Assembly: GCA_035648415.1 (NCBI GenBank)
Contig: DASRLO010000141.1
Span: forward strand, 9,588-73,587
Source of the DNA: DATARH01 sp035648415
GTDB taxonomy: Bacteria; Pseudomonadota; Alphaproteobacteria; ATCC43930; CGMCC-115725
Reading direction: 5' to 3'
Length of the DNA: 64,000 bases
The translations under genes and the position numbers were made by a program. Below are positions 53,914-63,587 of the stretch, in pieces (position 1 is the stretch's first letter; each line of letters opens with the position of its first letter). The notes beneath the pieces are model-generated. The model saw only the letters and a program-made list of their open reading frames with translations. It was not told where the DNA came from and ran no database searches.

Positions 53914-54930
53914 ATGGCCGAAACCTTGGACGACACAGCCTCGATCGGCGACCTCTTGGCGGCGTTGCGCGCGGTGGCCGAGCCGACCCGCTTGCGGCTT
54001 CTCGTCCTGTGCTCGCGCGGCGAATTGACGGTCAGCGAGCTTGCACAGATTCTGGGACAGAGCCAGCCGCGGGTCTCGCGCCACTTGAAGCTGTTGTGCG
54101 AGGCGGGGTTGCTCGACCGCTTCCGCGAGGGCAGCTGGGTGTTCTACCGGGTCGGTTCGGGCACGACCGCGAGCGCGCTCGCACGCCACCTTGTCGCGCT
54201 GTGCGGCGACAGCGATGCGACGACCGCACTCGACCTGCAGCGCCTCGCCGCGATCAAGCGCCAGCGCGCCGACCGCGCGGCGGCTTATTTCCGCGAGAAC
54301 GCGCCCCATTGGGACCGCATCCGCTCGCTCTATGTCGACGAGCGCGATGTCGAGGCGGCGCTCCTCGACATCGTCGCCGTCGCCGCGCCGCGCGACCTCC
54401 TCGATATCGGCACCGGCACCGGCCGGATGATCGAGATTCTGGCGCCGCGGGTCGGCCAGGCGCTCGGCATCGACCAGTCGCGCGAAATGCTGGCGATCGC
54501 CCGGGTCAATCTCGAGCGCGCCGGCGCCTCGAACGGCGTGGTGCGGCTGGGCGACATGTACCAATTGCCGCTGCCCGATGCGTCGTTCGACGCGGTGGTG
54601 ATCCATCTGGTGCTGCATTACGCCGACCGACCGGCGGCGGTGATCGCCGAGGCGGCGCGCGTGCTGCGGCCCAACGGCGTGCTGGCGGTCGTCGATTTCG
54701 CGCCGCATGCGCAGGAATTTCTGCGCCTCGAGCATGCCCATCACCGGCTCGGCTTTGCCGATGCCGAAATCGCCGAATGGTGCCGCGAAGCCGGGCTCGA
54801 CCCGGCGCCGCCGCGGCATCTCGCGGGCGACCCGCTGACCGTGGCGATCTGGTCCGCCTTCCGCCAGCCGGCGCGACTAGCCAAAACGCGACCCGCCGCT
54901 CCGGCGGCCGAACCGGTGCTGCAGCCATGA
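53914..54930 (+). CDS. ArsR-family regulator fused to SAM methyltransferase
   Basis: A 338-residue two-domain protein. Residues about 10-95 are a winged-helix ArsR domain (AVAEPTRLRLLVLCSRGELTVSELAQILGQSQPRVSRHLKLL, core LTVSELAQILGQSQPRVSRH). Residues about 130-330 are a class I methyltransferase with the AdoMet loop DIGTGTGRMIEILAP. The fusion stands ahead of metF and metH, overlapping metF by four bases. ArsR-type SahR proteins controlling the methionine/SAH cycle are known; this protein likely reads SAM or SAH and represses the operon. Whether the methyltransferase is active is not shown. Confidence 0.9.
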   Translation: MAETLDDTASIGDLLAALRAVAEPTRLRLLVLCSRGELTVSELAQILGQSQPRVSRHLKLLCEAGLLDRFREGSWVFYRVGSGTTASALARHLVALCGDSDATTALDLQRLAAIKRQRADRAAAYFRENAPHWDRIRSLYVDERDVEAALLDIVAVAAPRDLLDIGTGTGRMIEILAPRVGQALGIDQSREMLAIARVNLERAGASNGVVRLGDMYQLPLPDASFDAVVIHLVLHYADRPAAVIAEAARVLRPNGVLAVVDFAPHAQEFLRLEHAHHRLGFADAEIAEWCREAGLDPAPPRHLAGDPLTVAIWSAFRQPARLAKTRPAAPAAEPVLQP

Positions 54931-55880
54931 CCGTCAATCCCTACTCCCCCGCGCGCGGCCTGCTCGCCGCCGACCCGGCCGACGATTTCGACGCCGGGCC
55001 GCCGCGCCTCTCGTTCGAGTTCTTCCCGCCGAAGACCCCGGAAATGGAGGAACGGCTGTGGGAAGTGGTGAAGCGGCTTGAGCCGCTGGGGCCACGGTTC
55101 GTCTCGGTGACCTACGGCGCGGGCGGCTCGACGCGCGAGCGCACCCACGCGACGGTGCGCCGCATCCGCGAACAAACGGCGCTCGAACCGGCGGCGCATC
55201 TGACCTGCGTCGCCGCCACGCGCGAGGAGATCGACGCGATCGCGCACGCGTATTGGCGAGCCGGCATCCGCCATATCGTCGCGCTGCGCGGCGATCCGCC
55301 AAATGGACCCATCGGCGGCGGCATGACAGGTGGCGAAGGCTACGTGCCGCATCCCGGCGGCTATGCCTTCGCCGCCGATCTGGTGGCGGGGTTGAAGCGG
55401 GTCGCCGATTTCGAGATCAGCGTCGCCGCCTATCCCGAGACCCACCCCGAGGCGGCCAGCGACGGCCACGACCTCGACAATTTGAAGGCGAAGCTCGATG
55501 CCGGCGCCAACCGGGCGATCACCCAATTCTTTTTTGACGTCGATGTGTTCCTCAGCTTCCGCGACCGCGCCGCCGCGGCGGGGATCGCGGTGCCGATCGT
55601 GCCGGGCATCCTGCCGGTGACCAATTTCGCCCAGCTGCGCCGGATGGCGGCGACCTGCGGCGCCTCGATCCCCGGCTGGATGGCGGCGCATTTCGACGGG
55701 CTCGACGACGACCCCGACACGCGCCGCCTGGTCGCCACCTCGCTCGCCGCCGAGCAATGCCGCCGGTTGCAGGCGAACGGGGTCGGCGAATTCCATTTCT
55801 ACACGCTGAACCGCGCCGATTTGACCGTCGCGATCTGCCACCTGCTTGGCGTGCGCGCGCCGAAGCCGGTCGCGGCCTGA
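54927..55880 (+). CDS. metF: Methylenetetrahydrofolate reductase
   Basis: A 317-residue FAD enzyme that makes 5-methyl-THF. LSFEFFPPKTPEMEE holds the catalytic Glu, followed by VTYGAGGSTRERT, HLTCVAAT, ALRGDPP, GFEISVAAYPETHPEA-type segment VAAYPETHPEA and QFFFDVDVF. ATG 54927 overlaps the regulator's TGA. It feeds MetH directly downstream. Confidence 0.95.
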   Translation: MTVNPYSPARGLLAADPADDFDAGPPRLSFEFFPPKTPEMEERLWEVVKRLEPLGPRFVSVTYGAGGSTRERTHATVRRIREQTALEPAAHLTCVAATREEIDAIAHAYWRAGIRHIVALRGDPPNGPIGGGMTGGEGYVPHPGGYAFAADLVAGLKRVADFEISVAAYPETHPEAASDGHDLDNLKAKLDAGANRAITQFFFDVDVFLSFRDRAAAAGIAVPIVPGILPVTNFAQLRRMAATCGASIPGWMAAHFDGLDDDPDTRRLVATSLAAEQCRRLQANGVGEFHFYTLNRADLTVAICHLLGVRAPKPVAA

Positions 55881-55889
55881 GGCGCGGTC

Positions 55890-58800
55890 ATGGCTCACAT
55901 CCTCGATTATCTCGCCGACCGGGTGCTGTTGTGCGACGGGGCGATGGGCACCGAGACCCAGGCGCGCAACCTCGACATCGTCCACGACTTCCACAATCAC
56001 GAGAACTGCACCGAGATCCTGACCGAGAGCCGTCCCGACCTGGTGCGCGAGATTCATCGCAATTACCTCGCCGCCGGCTGCGACGCGATCCAGACCAACA
56101 GCTTTGGGGGGTCGCCGATCACGCTCAACGAGTTCGGCATCGCCGACAAGGCGTTTGCGCTCAACAAGCTGTCGGCCGAATTGGCGCGCGAGACTGTCGC
56201 TGAATTCGCGCATGACGGGCGGCCGCGTTTCGTCGTCGGCTCGGTCGGGCCGGGGACGCGGCTGCCAAGCCTCGGCCATATCGCCTACCAGCCGCTGGAA
56301 GACGCGCTGACCCGGCAATGCGACGGCCTCGTCGCCGGCGGGGTCGACGCGATCCTGATCGAGACCTGCCAGGACCCGCTGCAGATCAAGGCCGCGGTCA
56401 ACGGCGCCAAGCGGGCGCGCGCGGCCGCCGGGAAGGACATTCCGATCTTTGTCCAGGTCACGGTCGAGACCACCGGCGCCCTGCTGGTCGGCGCCGACAT
56501 CGCCGCCGCGGCGACGATCGTCGACGCGCTCGATGTCGCCGGGCTCGGGCTCAACTGCGCCACCGGCCCGCGCGAGATGGCCGAGCACGTCAAATGGCTC
56601 GGCGACAACTGGCCGAGGCTGATTTCGGTGCAGCCCAATGCCGGGCTGCCGGAGCTCGTCAGCGGCCGCACCCAATACCCGCTGGGGCCGCGGGAGCTGG
56701 CGCAATGGCTCGAGCGCTTCGTGCTCGAGGACGGCGCCAACATCATCGGCGGCTGCTGCGGCACCGAGCCCCAGCACATCGCCGCGCTCGACGCGATGCT
56801 GCGCCGCATCGGCGGCGCCACTGGAGATGGGCGCCCGCGGCCCGTGCCGAAAGCGCGCCATCCGGTGTGGACGCCGTCGGTCGCCTCGCTTTACGGCCAG
56901 GTGTCCTTACGCCAGGAGAACGCCTATCTGTCGATCGGCGAGCGCTGCAACGCCAACGGCTCGCGCGCCTTCCGCCGCCTGCAGGAGCAGCTCGATTGGG
57001 ACGGCTGCGTCGAGATGGGGCGCGATCAGGTCAAGGAAGGCTCGCACACGCTCGACCTCTGCACCGCCTTTGTCGGGCGCGACGAAATCTCCGACATGAC
57101 CGAGATGGTCACCCGCATGCGCGGCTCGGTCAACGCGCCGCTGGTGATCGACTCGACCGAATACCCGGTGCTCGAAGCGGCGATGCAGCTTTACGGCGGC
57201 AAGCCGATCATCAACTCGATCAATTTCGAGGACGGCGAGGACGCCGCCGACAAGCGGCTGAAGCTGGCGCGCCGCTTTGGCGCGGCGGTGATCGCGCTGA
57301 CCATCGACGAGCGCGGCATGGCGAAGGAAGTCGACGACAAGATCGCGGTGGCGCGGCGGCTCTACGATTTCGCCTGCGTCAAGCACGGCCTGCCGCCGTC
57401 GGACCTGCTGTTCGACCCGCTGACCTTCACCATCTGCACCGGCAACGCGGACGACCGCAGGCTCGGCCTCAACACCCTCGACGCCATCGAGCGCATCGCC
57501 AAGGAGCTGCCCGAGTGCCAGATCATGCTCGGCCTGTCGAACATCTCGTTCGGCCTCAACCCGCCGGCGCGGCAAGTGCTGAATTCGGTATTCCTCGACC
57601 ATGCGCTCAAGCGCGGCATGACCGGGGCGATCGTGCATTTCTCGCGCATCCTGCCGCAGCACCGCATCCCGGCGGAGGAATGGCAGGTCGCCGAGGATCT
57701 GATCTTCGACCGCCGCCGTGACAGCTACGACCCGTTGCAGGCCTTCCTCGCGCTGTTCGAGGACCGCACCATCGAGAAGGCCGAGAAGAAGGGCCGTCCG
57801 GAGGGCATCGAGGAGCGGCTTGCCTACCGCATCGTCGAAGGCGACCGGCTCGACCTCGACGCCGACCTCGACCTCGCGATGCAGTCGCATAAGCCGCTCG
57901 ACATCATCAACGAGCATCTGCTCGGCGGGATGAAGACCGTCGGCGAGCTGTTCGGCGCCGGCAAGATGCAGCTTCCCTTCGTGCTGCAATCGGCCGAGAC
58001 GATGAAAGCGGCGGTCAAATACCTCGAACCGCACATGGAGCGGGTCGAGGGCCAGGAGAAGGGCACGGTAGTGCTCGCCACGGTGCGCGGCGACGTGCAC
58101 GACATCGGCAAGAACCTGGTCGACATCATCCTCACCAATAACGGCTACCGCGTCGTCAATCTCGGCATCAAGCAGCCGATCGGCGTGATCCTCGACGCCG
58201 CCAAGGAGCACAACGCGCACGCGATCGGCATGTCGGGGCTGCTGGTCAAATCGACCGTGGTGATGCGCGAGAACCTCGAAGAGATGAGCCGCATGGGGCT
58301 CGACCTGCCGGTGATGCTCGGCGGCGCCGCGCTCACCCGGCGCTATGTCGAGGACGATTGCGTCCAGGCCTACGATTCCGGCCGCGTCGCCTATGCCCGC
58401 GACGCGTTCGACGGGTTAGCGCTGATGGACCGCATCGTCGGCAATGATTTTGACGGCTACCTCGCCGAGGTGCAGGAACAGAACGCCGGCCGGCCGAAAA
58501 ACGAGTCGCGTAAATTGGGCCGGGCCGGCGATACGCGGCCGCAGCGCCCAGTCGATTTCGAAGAAATCCGCCTGCGCCGCGCCGAGCTCAACCGCGGGGT
58601 GCCGGTCCCGGCGCCGCCGTTTTGGGGCGCGCGGGTGCTGGAGCGGGTGCCGGTAAAGTCGGTCGCGCCCTACCTCAACGAGCGCATGCTCTACCAATTC
58701 CAGTGGGGCTTCCGGAAGGACGGCCGCTCGCTCGCCGAATTCAGGAAATGGGCGAAGAGCGAACTGCGCCCAGTGCTGGCGCGGGTGCTCGACCAGGCGA

Positions 58801-59408
58801 TCCGCGAGAAGATCCTTGAACCGCAGGCGTCCTACGGCTATTGGCCCTGCGCCGCCGAGGGCAACGGGGTCGTGCTGTTCGACGCGGGCGGTCCGGGGGG
58901 GAAAGAGCGCGAGGTCGCGCGCTTCGAGTTCCCGCGCCAGAACAAGGCGGGCGGGCTCTGCATCGCCGATTTCTTCCGCGACGTGAACGACCCGGAGCGC
59001 GACGTGATCGGCCTCCAGGTGGTGACGATGGGCCGGCGCGCGTCGGAGGCGGCGCGCGAATGGTTCGCCGCCGACCGCTACCAGGATTACCTCTACCTCC
59101 ACGGCCTCTCGGTCGAGATGGCCGAGGCCTTCGCCGAATACGTCCACAAGCGCATCCGCGGCGAATTGGGCTTCGCCGCCGAGGAGGCGCGCGACCACGA
59201 CGAGATGCTGGCGCAGGGCTACCGCGGCAGCCGCTATTCGTTCGGCTATCCCGCCTGCCCCAACCTTGCCGACCAGGGCCGGCTCCTCGAACTGCTCGAC
59301 GCCGGCGCGATCGGCATCGCGATGAGCGAGGAAGACATGCTCGACCCCGAGCAATCGACCTCGGCCATCGTCGTCCACCACCCGCAGGCCAAGTATTTTT
59401 CGGTGTGA
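55890..59408 (+). CDS. metH: Cobalamin-dependent methionine synthase (full length)
   Basis: A 1172-residue enzyme. The homocysteine domain starts at LLCDGAMGTETQ and ends with the zinc cysteines of GGCCGTEP near 288. The pterin domain starts at YLSIGERCNANGSRAFRRL; a B12 cap follows. The cobalamin domain has DVHDIGKN with His737 as the lower ligand, GLLVKSTVVMRENLEEM, and GGAALTRRY. The C-terminal activation domain is intact (AEAFAEYVHKRIRGELGF and YRGSRYSFGYPACP). It transfers methyl from 5-methyl-THF to homocysteine. Full-length, not split. Confidence 0.97.
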   Translation: MAHILDYLADRVLLCDGAMGTETQARNLDIVHDFHNHENCTEILTESRPDLVREIHRNYLAAGCDAIQTNSFGGSPITLNEFGIADKAFALNKLSAELARETVAEFAHDGRPRFVVGSVGPGTRLPSLGHIAYQPLEDALTRQCDGLVAGGVDAILIETCQDPLQIKAAVNGAKRARAAAGKDIPIFVQVTVETTGALLVGADIAAAATIVDALDVAGLGLNCATGPREMAEHVKWLGDNWPRLISVQPNAGLPELVSGRTQYPLGPRELAQWLERFVLEDGANIIGGCCGTEPQHIAALDAMLRRIGGATGDGRPRPVPKARHPVWTPSVASLYGQVSLRQENAYLSIGERCNANGSRAFRRLQEQLDWDGCVEMGRDQVKEGSHTLDLCTAFVGRDEISDMTEMVTRMRGSVNAPLVIDSTEYPVLEAAMQLYGGKPIINSINFEDGEDAADKRLKLARRFGAAVIALTIDERGMAKEVDDKIAVARRLYDFACVKHGLPPSDLLFDPLTFTICTGNADDRRLGLNTLDAIERIAKELPECQIMLGLSNISFGLNPPARQVLNSVFLDHALKRGMTGAIVHFSRILPQHRIPAEEWQVAEDLIFDRRRDSYDPLQAFLALFEDRTIEKAEKKGRPEGIEERLAYRIVEGDRLDLDADLDLAMQSHKPLDIINEHLLGGMKTVGELFGAGKMQLPFVLQSAETMKAAVKYLEPHMERVEGQEKGTVVLATVRGDVHDIGKNLVDIILTNNGYRVVNLGIKQPIGVILDAAKEHNAHAIGMSGLLVKSTVVMRENLEEMSRMGLDLPVMLGGAALTRRYVEDDCVQAYDSGRVAYARDAFDGLALMDRIVGNDFDGYLAEVQEQNAGRPKNESRKLGRAGDTRPQRPVDFEEIRLRRAELNRGVPVPAPPFWGARVLERVPVKSVAPYLNERMLYQFQWGFRKDGRSLAEFRKWAKSELRPVLARVLDQAIREKILEPQASYGYWPCAAEGNGVVLFDAGGPGGKEREVARFEFPRQNKAGGLCIADFFRDVNDPERDVIGLQVVTMGRRASEAAREWFAADRYQDYLYLHGLSVEMAEAFAEYVHKRIRGELGFAAEEARDHDEMLAQGYRGSRYSFGYPACPNLADQGRLLELLDAGAIGIAMSEEDMLDPEQSTSAIVVHHPQAKYFSV

Positions 59409-59438
59409 TCATGCCCGCACCATCCCAGACAGCGGGGG

Positions 59439-60800
59439 CTACACTGCCTCCGGTCGCTCATACACAGCTTCCTCGAATGCGACGCGGGCGGCGGCGCGGA
59501 CGGTGGCAGCCTCCGCCCGTAAGCCCTTGGCGTCGGCGCGCGCCGTTTCGAGCGCGTCTATCAGGGCGCGTTGATCGTCCGGCGTCGGGAGCGGGAACAT
59601 CAGCGACAGCAGCGCCGGTTTGGAATGTTCTTCATTGTCGGCGATGTACCCGTCAACTTGGCTTCGATCTGACGGCGAACCTCGGTGATGCGCAGGACTT
59701 CCGTGATGAACTCCGGCAACACCGGCGAGGGATCGCGCCAAATCACCCGGAAAATCTTATCGCAAAGCATGAGCATCGGTCGGGTCTGCCGAATTAGCGC
59801 TGTCGCGCCGACAAGGCGCGTGATGTTTGCTCGGCTGATAAGGACTTGGCCGGCTTGTACTTCTAACGCGGCTCGCCGCGTTAGGTGGGGCGGCAGCGCC
59901 TTGTTCTGCTTCTCGTCATAGCTGCCGAAGGACACTGCGCCGAGTTTCAGCACGCCCCATTCGTCGGCTTCCGCCGGACGATCAAGGCATTTTGGGCTCC
60001 AACCGTTTTCAAGGTCTGTAATGGCTTGGCGAAGCTCGACCATCGGCCAGTTCGTCGCTGCGGTTGCTGCTCCCGTGATACGGCGAAGCACGCCTTCGTG
60101 GCTCCAACGGTCGAAATCCTTGAAGGAAGCGACGAAGCCAGGGCGATCCGGCGCCGGAACCGGCGGCGCGTAGCCAAGCGCCGCCTCGAAATCGGACATC
60201 GCCTGGGCTTCCACTTCATCGGCGGCGCGCTCCTTGGCTGCCGCCTCCGCCGTCGCCGCATCGTAGGCCGCGACAATCGCCCGCTGTTCGTCCAGCGTCG
60301 GCAGGCGGGATTTGAAGGGCCTCAAAAAACGAAGGCCGGATGCGCCGCTTGGTAGTGTTGCCGGATGCCGAGCCGGTCAGCCGCGACATGAACTCCGGTG
60401 TTCGGAGCACCATCGCCAGATAGCGCGGCAGAAGCTTCGCTGTATCAGGCGCATAAACGGGGTATTCCGGGCTTACGGCCACATGATCAAGTTCATCCCG
60501 GATAACGCAAAATGATCCCTGGCCGACCCTTATCTTGGAGATAATCAAGTCACCCGGTAGCGCCTCGAAAATCGGTCCTTTGTAACCGTCTTTTCGTTTA
60601 CTGCCGCGAAGAAATAGTTCTCCACCGAATGTTACTTTGTCGATTAGGTTCAAGCTGCCTATGGGTCGCGCGATTTTGTCTATCGGGATGACCCGGCGAG
60701 TGAGCATATTCCCGAGGCAAACGGTCGGGTACGAAAAGCTCTGGTAGGAGCTTTCGTGGCTTTCGATCCAAGGCTCAAAGGCCCTCCACTGCCGGATCAG
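59439..60800 (-). pseudogene. HsdS-like specificity subunit, broken by two frameshifts
   Basis: A type I specificity subunit in pieces. The first target-recognition domain runs in one frame (SYPTVCLGNMLTRRVIPID ... SGNTTKRRIRPSFFEALQIP). Around 60303-60329 the frame shifts by one into LPTLDEQRAIVAAYDAATAEAAA, the central conserved region and second recognition domain (ITDLENGWSPKCLDRPAEADEWGVLKLGAV, core ENGWSPKCLDRPAEADEW). Near 59622-59626 one base seems missing and the tail continues in a third frame (SKPALLSLMFPLPTPDDQRAL). No ATG, GTG or TTG lies in frame near the start; a CTG at 60800 overlaps the hsdM-like stop. Sequencing error cannot be excluded for either shift. Confidence 0.82.
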
Positions 60801-63280
60801 GCAGCGGAGGGCAGGCGAAAATCCGGTGTGTCCTGCGGGCTGGCTCCCGCTGCCGTCCACGCGCGGAAACTGCGGTAGGCACCGAGCAATGCCGGCAGAT
60901 CGTTCGGCACATTCTCCCCGGTTTCGCCGGTTGAGGTGATGCCAGCCGCTTTTGGGGCGGCAACGAAGATCGGATAGTCGAACGCCTCGCGCACATGCGT
61001 CCACAGCGCTGCGCTGTGGCGTTCGTCCAGCGCCCGCAGGGCGGCTTGCAGTTCGCGGTTCAATGCACCGGCTGCCGCCGTCACCGTCTCCGTGAATGCC
61101 GCGTTGTACGCCTTCCGCAGCGCTGCTACGGCTTTGCGATCCGCCGCGTCGTCATGCCATGCTGGCCTCCGCAGCCGGGTTGCGCCGATGCTCTTTGGGT
61201 AGGGCGGCGGATCGGCCGAAAACCATGCGGGAGGAACCCGTGTCAGTCCGATTGCCGCCATTTCGGCGACGATGCGGGCACCCTCCTTGTCGTCACCCGA
61301 GACGATGCGCGGACCGCAAGCCGCGCACAGCTTGTCGCGCTCCTCGTCGAATGTGGCGTCGTGCTCCGCCTTCGCCGCAACCCATGCGGCATCCCATGCC
61401 GTCTGGTCTTCCTCGGTGAACCGGCGCAGGAAGACCAGCGACGCCTTCACCGTGGCGTCGGCGGAGCGGAACGTCTCTTCCGGCAGGCTGACGACGGCGA
61501 GGATTTTCGCCTTGCCCTCGCACCAGCGGCGCAGCCAGGTCAGCGAGGGGTTGTTCAGATTGCCGTCCGGCAGGACGATGCCGAGCCGGCCACCGGGCTT
61601 CAACAGCTCAAGGCAGCGCTCCACGAACACGATTTCGGTTGCGCGGTTGGCTTTGCCCTTGCCGATTTCAAACAGGTCGAGAATGTTCGTCTTCGCGGTC
61701 GCGGCCGCAATCATCCGATCATGGCTGTCGCGCCATTCGGTCCCGTAGCGCTGTTCGCAGCGGGTGCGGTAGGCCGCATCGTTGAGCACCCGCGTTTCGT
61801 CGCTGCCGCCGACTTTCTGGTCACTGCCGACATTGGAGCCGAACGGCGGGTTGGTCACCACGACATCGAAGCGGCCGGGGAAGATGCCGTTAATGTCCAC
61901 AAGCCCGTCGTGGTAGTGGATGCCGCCGTGCCCGTCGCCGTGCATGATCATGTTCATCTTGGCGGTGCGCGCGGCGCGCGGCTCGGCATCGCAGCCAAAG
62001 ATGCATTGCCAGGCGAGCCGGCCGACGCGGGTTTCGACGGGCTGGTTATTGTCGTCTGAGGGCAACAGCTCCTTGTTGAAGCGGGCGAACGCTTCATCGA
62101 TCTGCCCCTCTTCCTCGTCCGGGTCCAGCCCCTTGGCCTCGATTTCGGCGCGAGCCTTGTCCTTCTCGGCTTGGATCGCTGCTCCGATCTGAGCGCGCAC
62201 ATGCTCGAATGCGCGGATGAGGAAGCCGCCCGATCCGGCGGCGGGATCGCAGATCAATTCGCCTTCATGCGGATCAAGCAGATTGACCATGAACTCGACA
62301 ACCGGCCGTGGCGTGAAGAACTGCCCTAGCTCGCCGCGGAACGTGTTGCCAAGGAACCGCTCGAATGCCAGGCCCTTGATATCGTCGCCGGTCTTGGACA
62401 GATCGAATGTTTGCAGCTCCTTCACAATCCGGCGAAACGTATCTTCGGAGATTTCAAGCCGATCATTCGCGCTGAATATGTCATCGGCCTTGTAGTAGCT
62501 CTTCGTTTGATCGAAGAGGCCATCGTGTACCGGCGGATCGGTGGGAAGGCGAATAGCGGCGCGACGGTCCAGATAATCAACGGTAAATGTTCCGTGCAGC
62601 CCCGACCGCTCAATGTACATCTTGACGAACAAGATTTTTGAAATCGTATCGAAGGCGCGCCCCGGCTCCATCTTATGCACATCGCGCAAAATGGAATGAC
62701 ACTTGAACAGCAGGTCTTGAAACTCGCGCCGATTGAAGGCGCGCAGCTTGTTCTTGATTTCCTCTATCCGCTTCGCATCGCCCCAATCGCTCGCTTTGGG
62801 AATTTCACTGATCTGTACGAAGTCTCCCGGTACAGCCGGGACAAGCTTGAAAATCGCGGTAAAGCGCGTGTTGTGGGCAATGAAGAATTCGCAACCGACG
62901 GCGCGCGTATAGCTTTCGCCTTGGTAGTAGTCGTTCAGATTGATATCGACGCCTTCGGCCTTGCACTCGATAACGAGAACCGGTGTCTGGCTCTTGGCCT
63001 TGGCGTCGGGCGTCTCCCAAATGACGATATCGGCGCGCGGGCTTTTATGCCCGTGCATCGTCCGCCGCTCTTGGTCCATTTGAACGAGGCTGTAGCCGTA
63101 GTGATCGATAAGATGGCGAATGAAGGTCTGACGAACGATTTCCTCAGGCTTCGCCAACACGTCGCGCCACTCACCGCGCAACGGTATCCAAAGCCAATTG
63201 CCTTCCCGATGCAGGGCTTCCGGTCCCGCCGGAAACGGTGTTGCCGGGTTGGCCTTCGGCTTCTTCGCTCCCATCGCCAT
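60797..63280 (-). CDS. Nuclease-methyltransferase fusion (HsdR_N + N6 DNA methylase)
   Basis: A continuous 827-residue protein. Residues about 45-200 look like an HsdR N-terminal nuclease domain: Asp84 in RADIVIW and Glu105-x-Lys107 in VIECKAEG give the PD-(D/E)XK set. Residues about 200-600 are a type I-style N6-adenine methyltransferase: GQFFTPRPVV at 319-328, AdoMet motif DPAAGSGGF at 345-353, catalytic NPPF at 477-480. No HsdR helicase is in the window, so this resembles the type IIB/IIG layout (a BcgIA-like RM subunit with a separate S subunit). ATG 63280 has AGGAAAG upstream; ATG 63301 is an alternative. The S gene right after it is broken. Confidence 0.85.
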   Translation of the reverse strand: MAMGAKKPKANPATPFPAGPEALHREGNWLWIPLRGEWRDVLAKPEEIVRQTFIRHLIDHYGYSLVQMDQERRTMHGHKSPRADIVIWETPDAKAKSQTPVLVIECKAEGVDINLNDYYQGESYTRAVGCEFFIAHNTRFTAIFKLVPAVPGDFVQISEIPKASDWGDAKRIEEIKNKLRAFNRREFQDLLFKCHSILRDVHKMEPGRAFDTISKILFVKMYIERSGLHGTFTVDYLDRRAAIRLPTDPPVHDGLFDQTKSYYKADDIFSANDRLEISEDTFRRIVKELQTFDLSKTGDDIKGLAFERFLGNTFRGELGQFFTPRPVVEFMVNLLDPHEGELICDPAAGSGGFLIRAFEHVRAQIGAAIQAEKDKARAEIEAKGLDPDEEEGQIDEAFARFNKELLPSDDNNQPVETRVGRLAWQCIFGCDAEPRAARTAKMNMIMHGDGHGGIHYHDGLVDINGIFPGRFDVVVTNPPFGSNVGSDQKVGGSDETRVLNDAAYRTRCEQRYGTEWRDSHDRMIAAATAKTNILDLFEIGKGKANRATEIVFVERCLELLKPGGRLGIVLPDGNLNNPSLTWLRRWCEGKAKILAVVSLPEETFRSADATVKASLVFLRRFTEEDQTAWDAAWVAAKAEHDATFDEERDKLCAACGPRIVSGDDKEGARIVAEMAAIGLTRVPPAWFSADPPPYPKSIGATRLRRPAWHDDAADRKAVAALRKAYNAAFTETVTAAAGALNRELQAALRALDERHSAALWTHVREAFDYPIFVAAPKAAGITSTGETGENVPNDLPALLGAYRSFRAWTAAGASPQDTPDFRLPSAA

Positions 63281-63342
63281 GTTTCTTTCCTTGGCTACCA
63301 TCAGTATGTGGCGGCTACGATAATGATGGATTGACCGGTGAG

Positions 63343-63540
63343 AAAGTGCGCGGTGAAACCCTGAAAACCCGCACCTTGACCCATCTTTACAACGAGCGGC
63401 CGGCCTGGCTCGCCAACGCGCACCGCGACCTCGACGCCGCCGTGGCGGCGGCCTATGGCTGGCCGGCCGACATCGCCGAGGACGAGGCGCTGTCGCGCCT
63501 GCTCGCGCTCAACCTCGAACGCGCCGCGCACGGCCGCTGA
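63343..63540 (+). pseudogene. C-terminal remnant of a second DNA methyltransferase
   Basis: About 60 codons, from TLKTRTLTHLYNERPAWLANAHRDLDAAVAAAYGWPADIAEDEALSRLLALNLER (core LTHLYNERPAWLANAHRDLD), match the tail of MmeI-like or class I SAM-dependent DNA methyltransferases. The frame continues upstream but is not protein-like. The rest is missing, on the opposite strand to the fusion gene, suggesting the two R-M systems were joined by deletion or insertion. Confidence 0.6.
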
Positions 63541-63587
63541 GCGATACGAGATATAGCTGAATCGGTAAGTTACGCTTTCAAGCTCGC

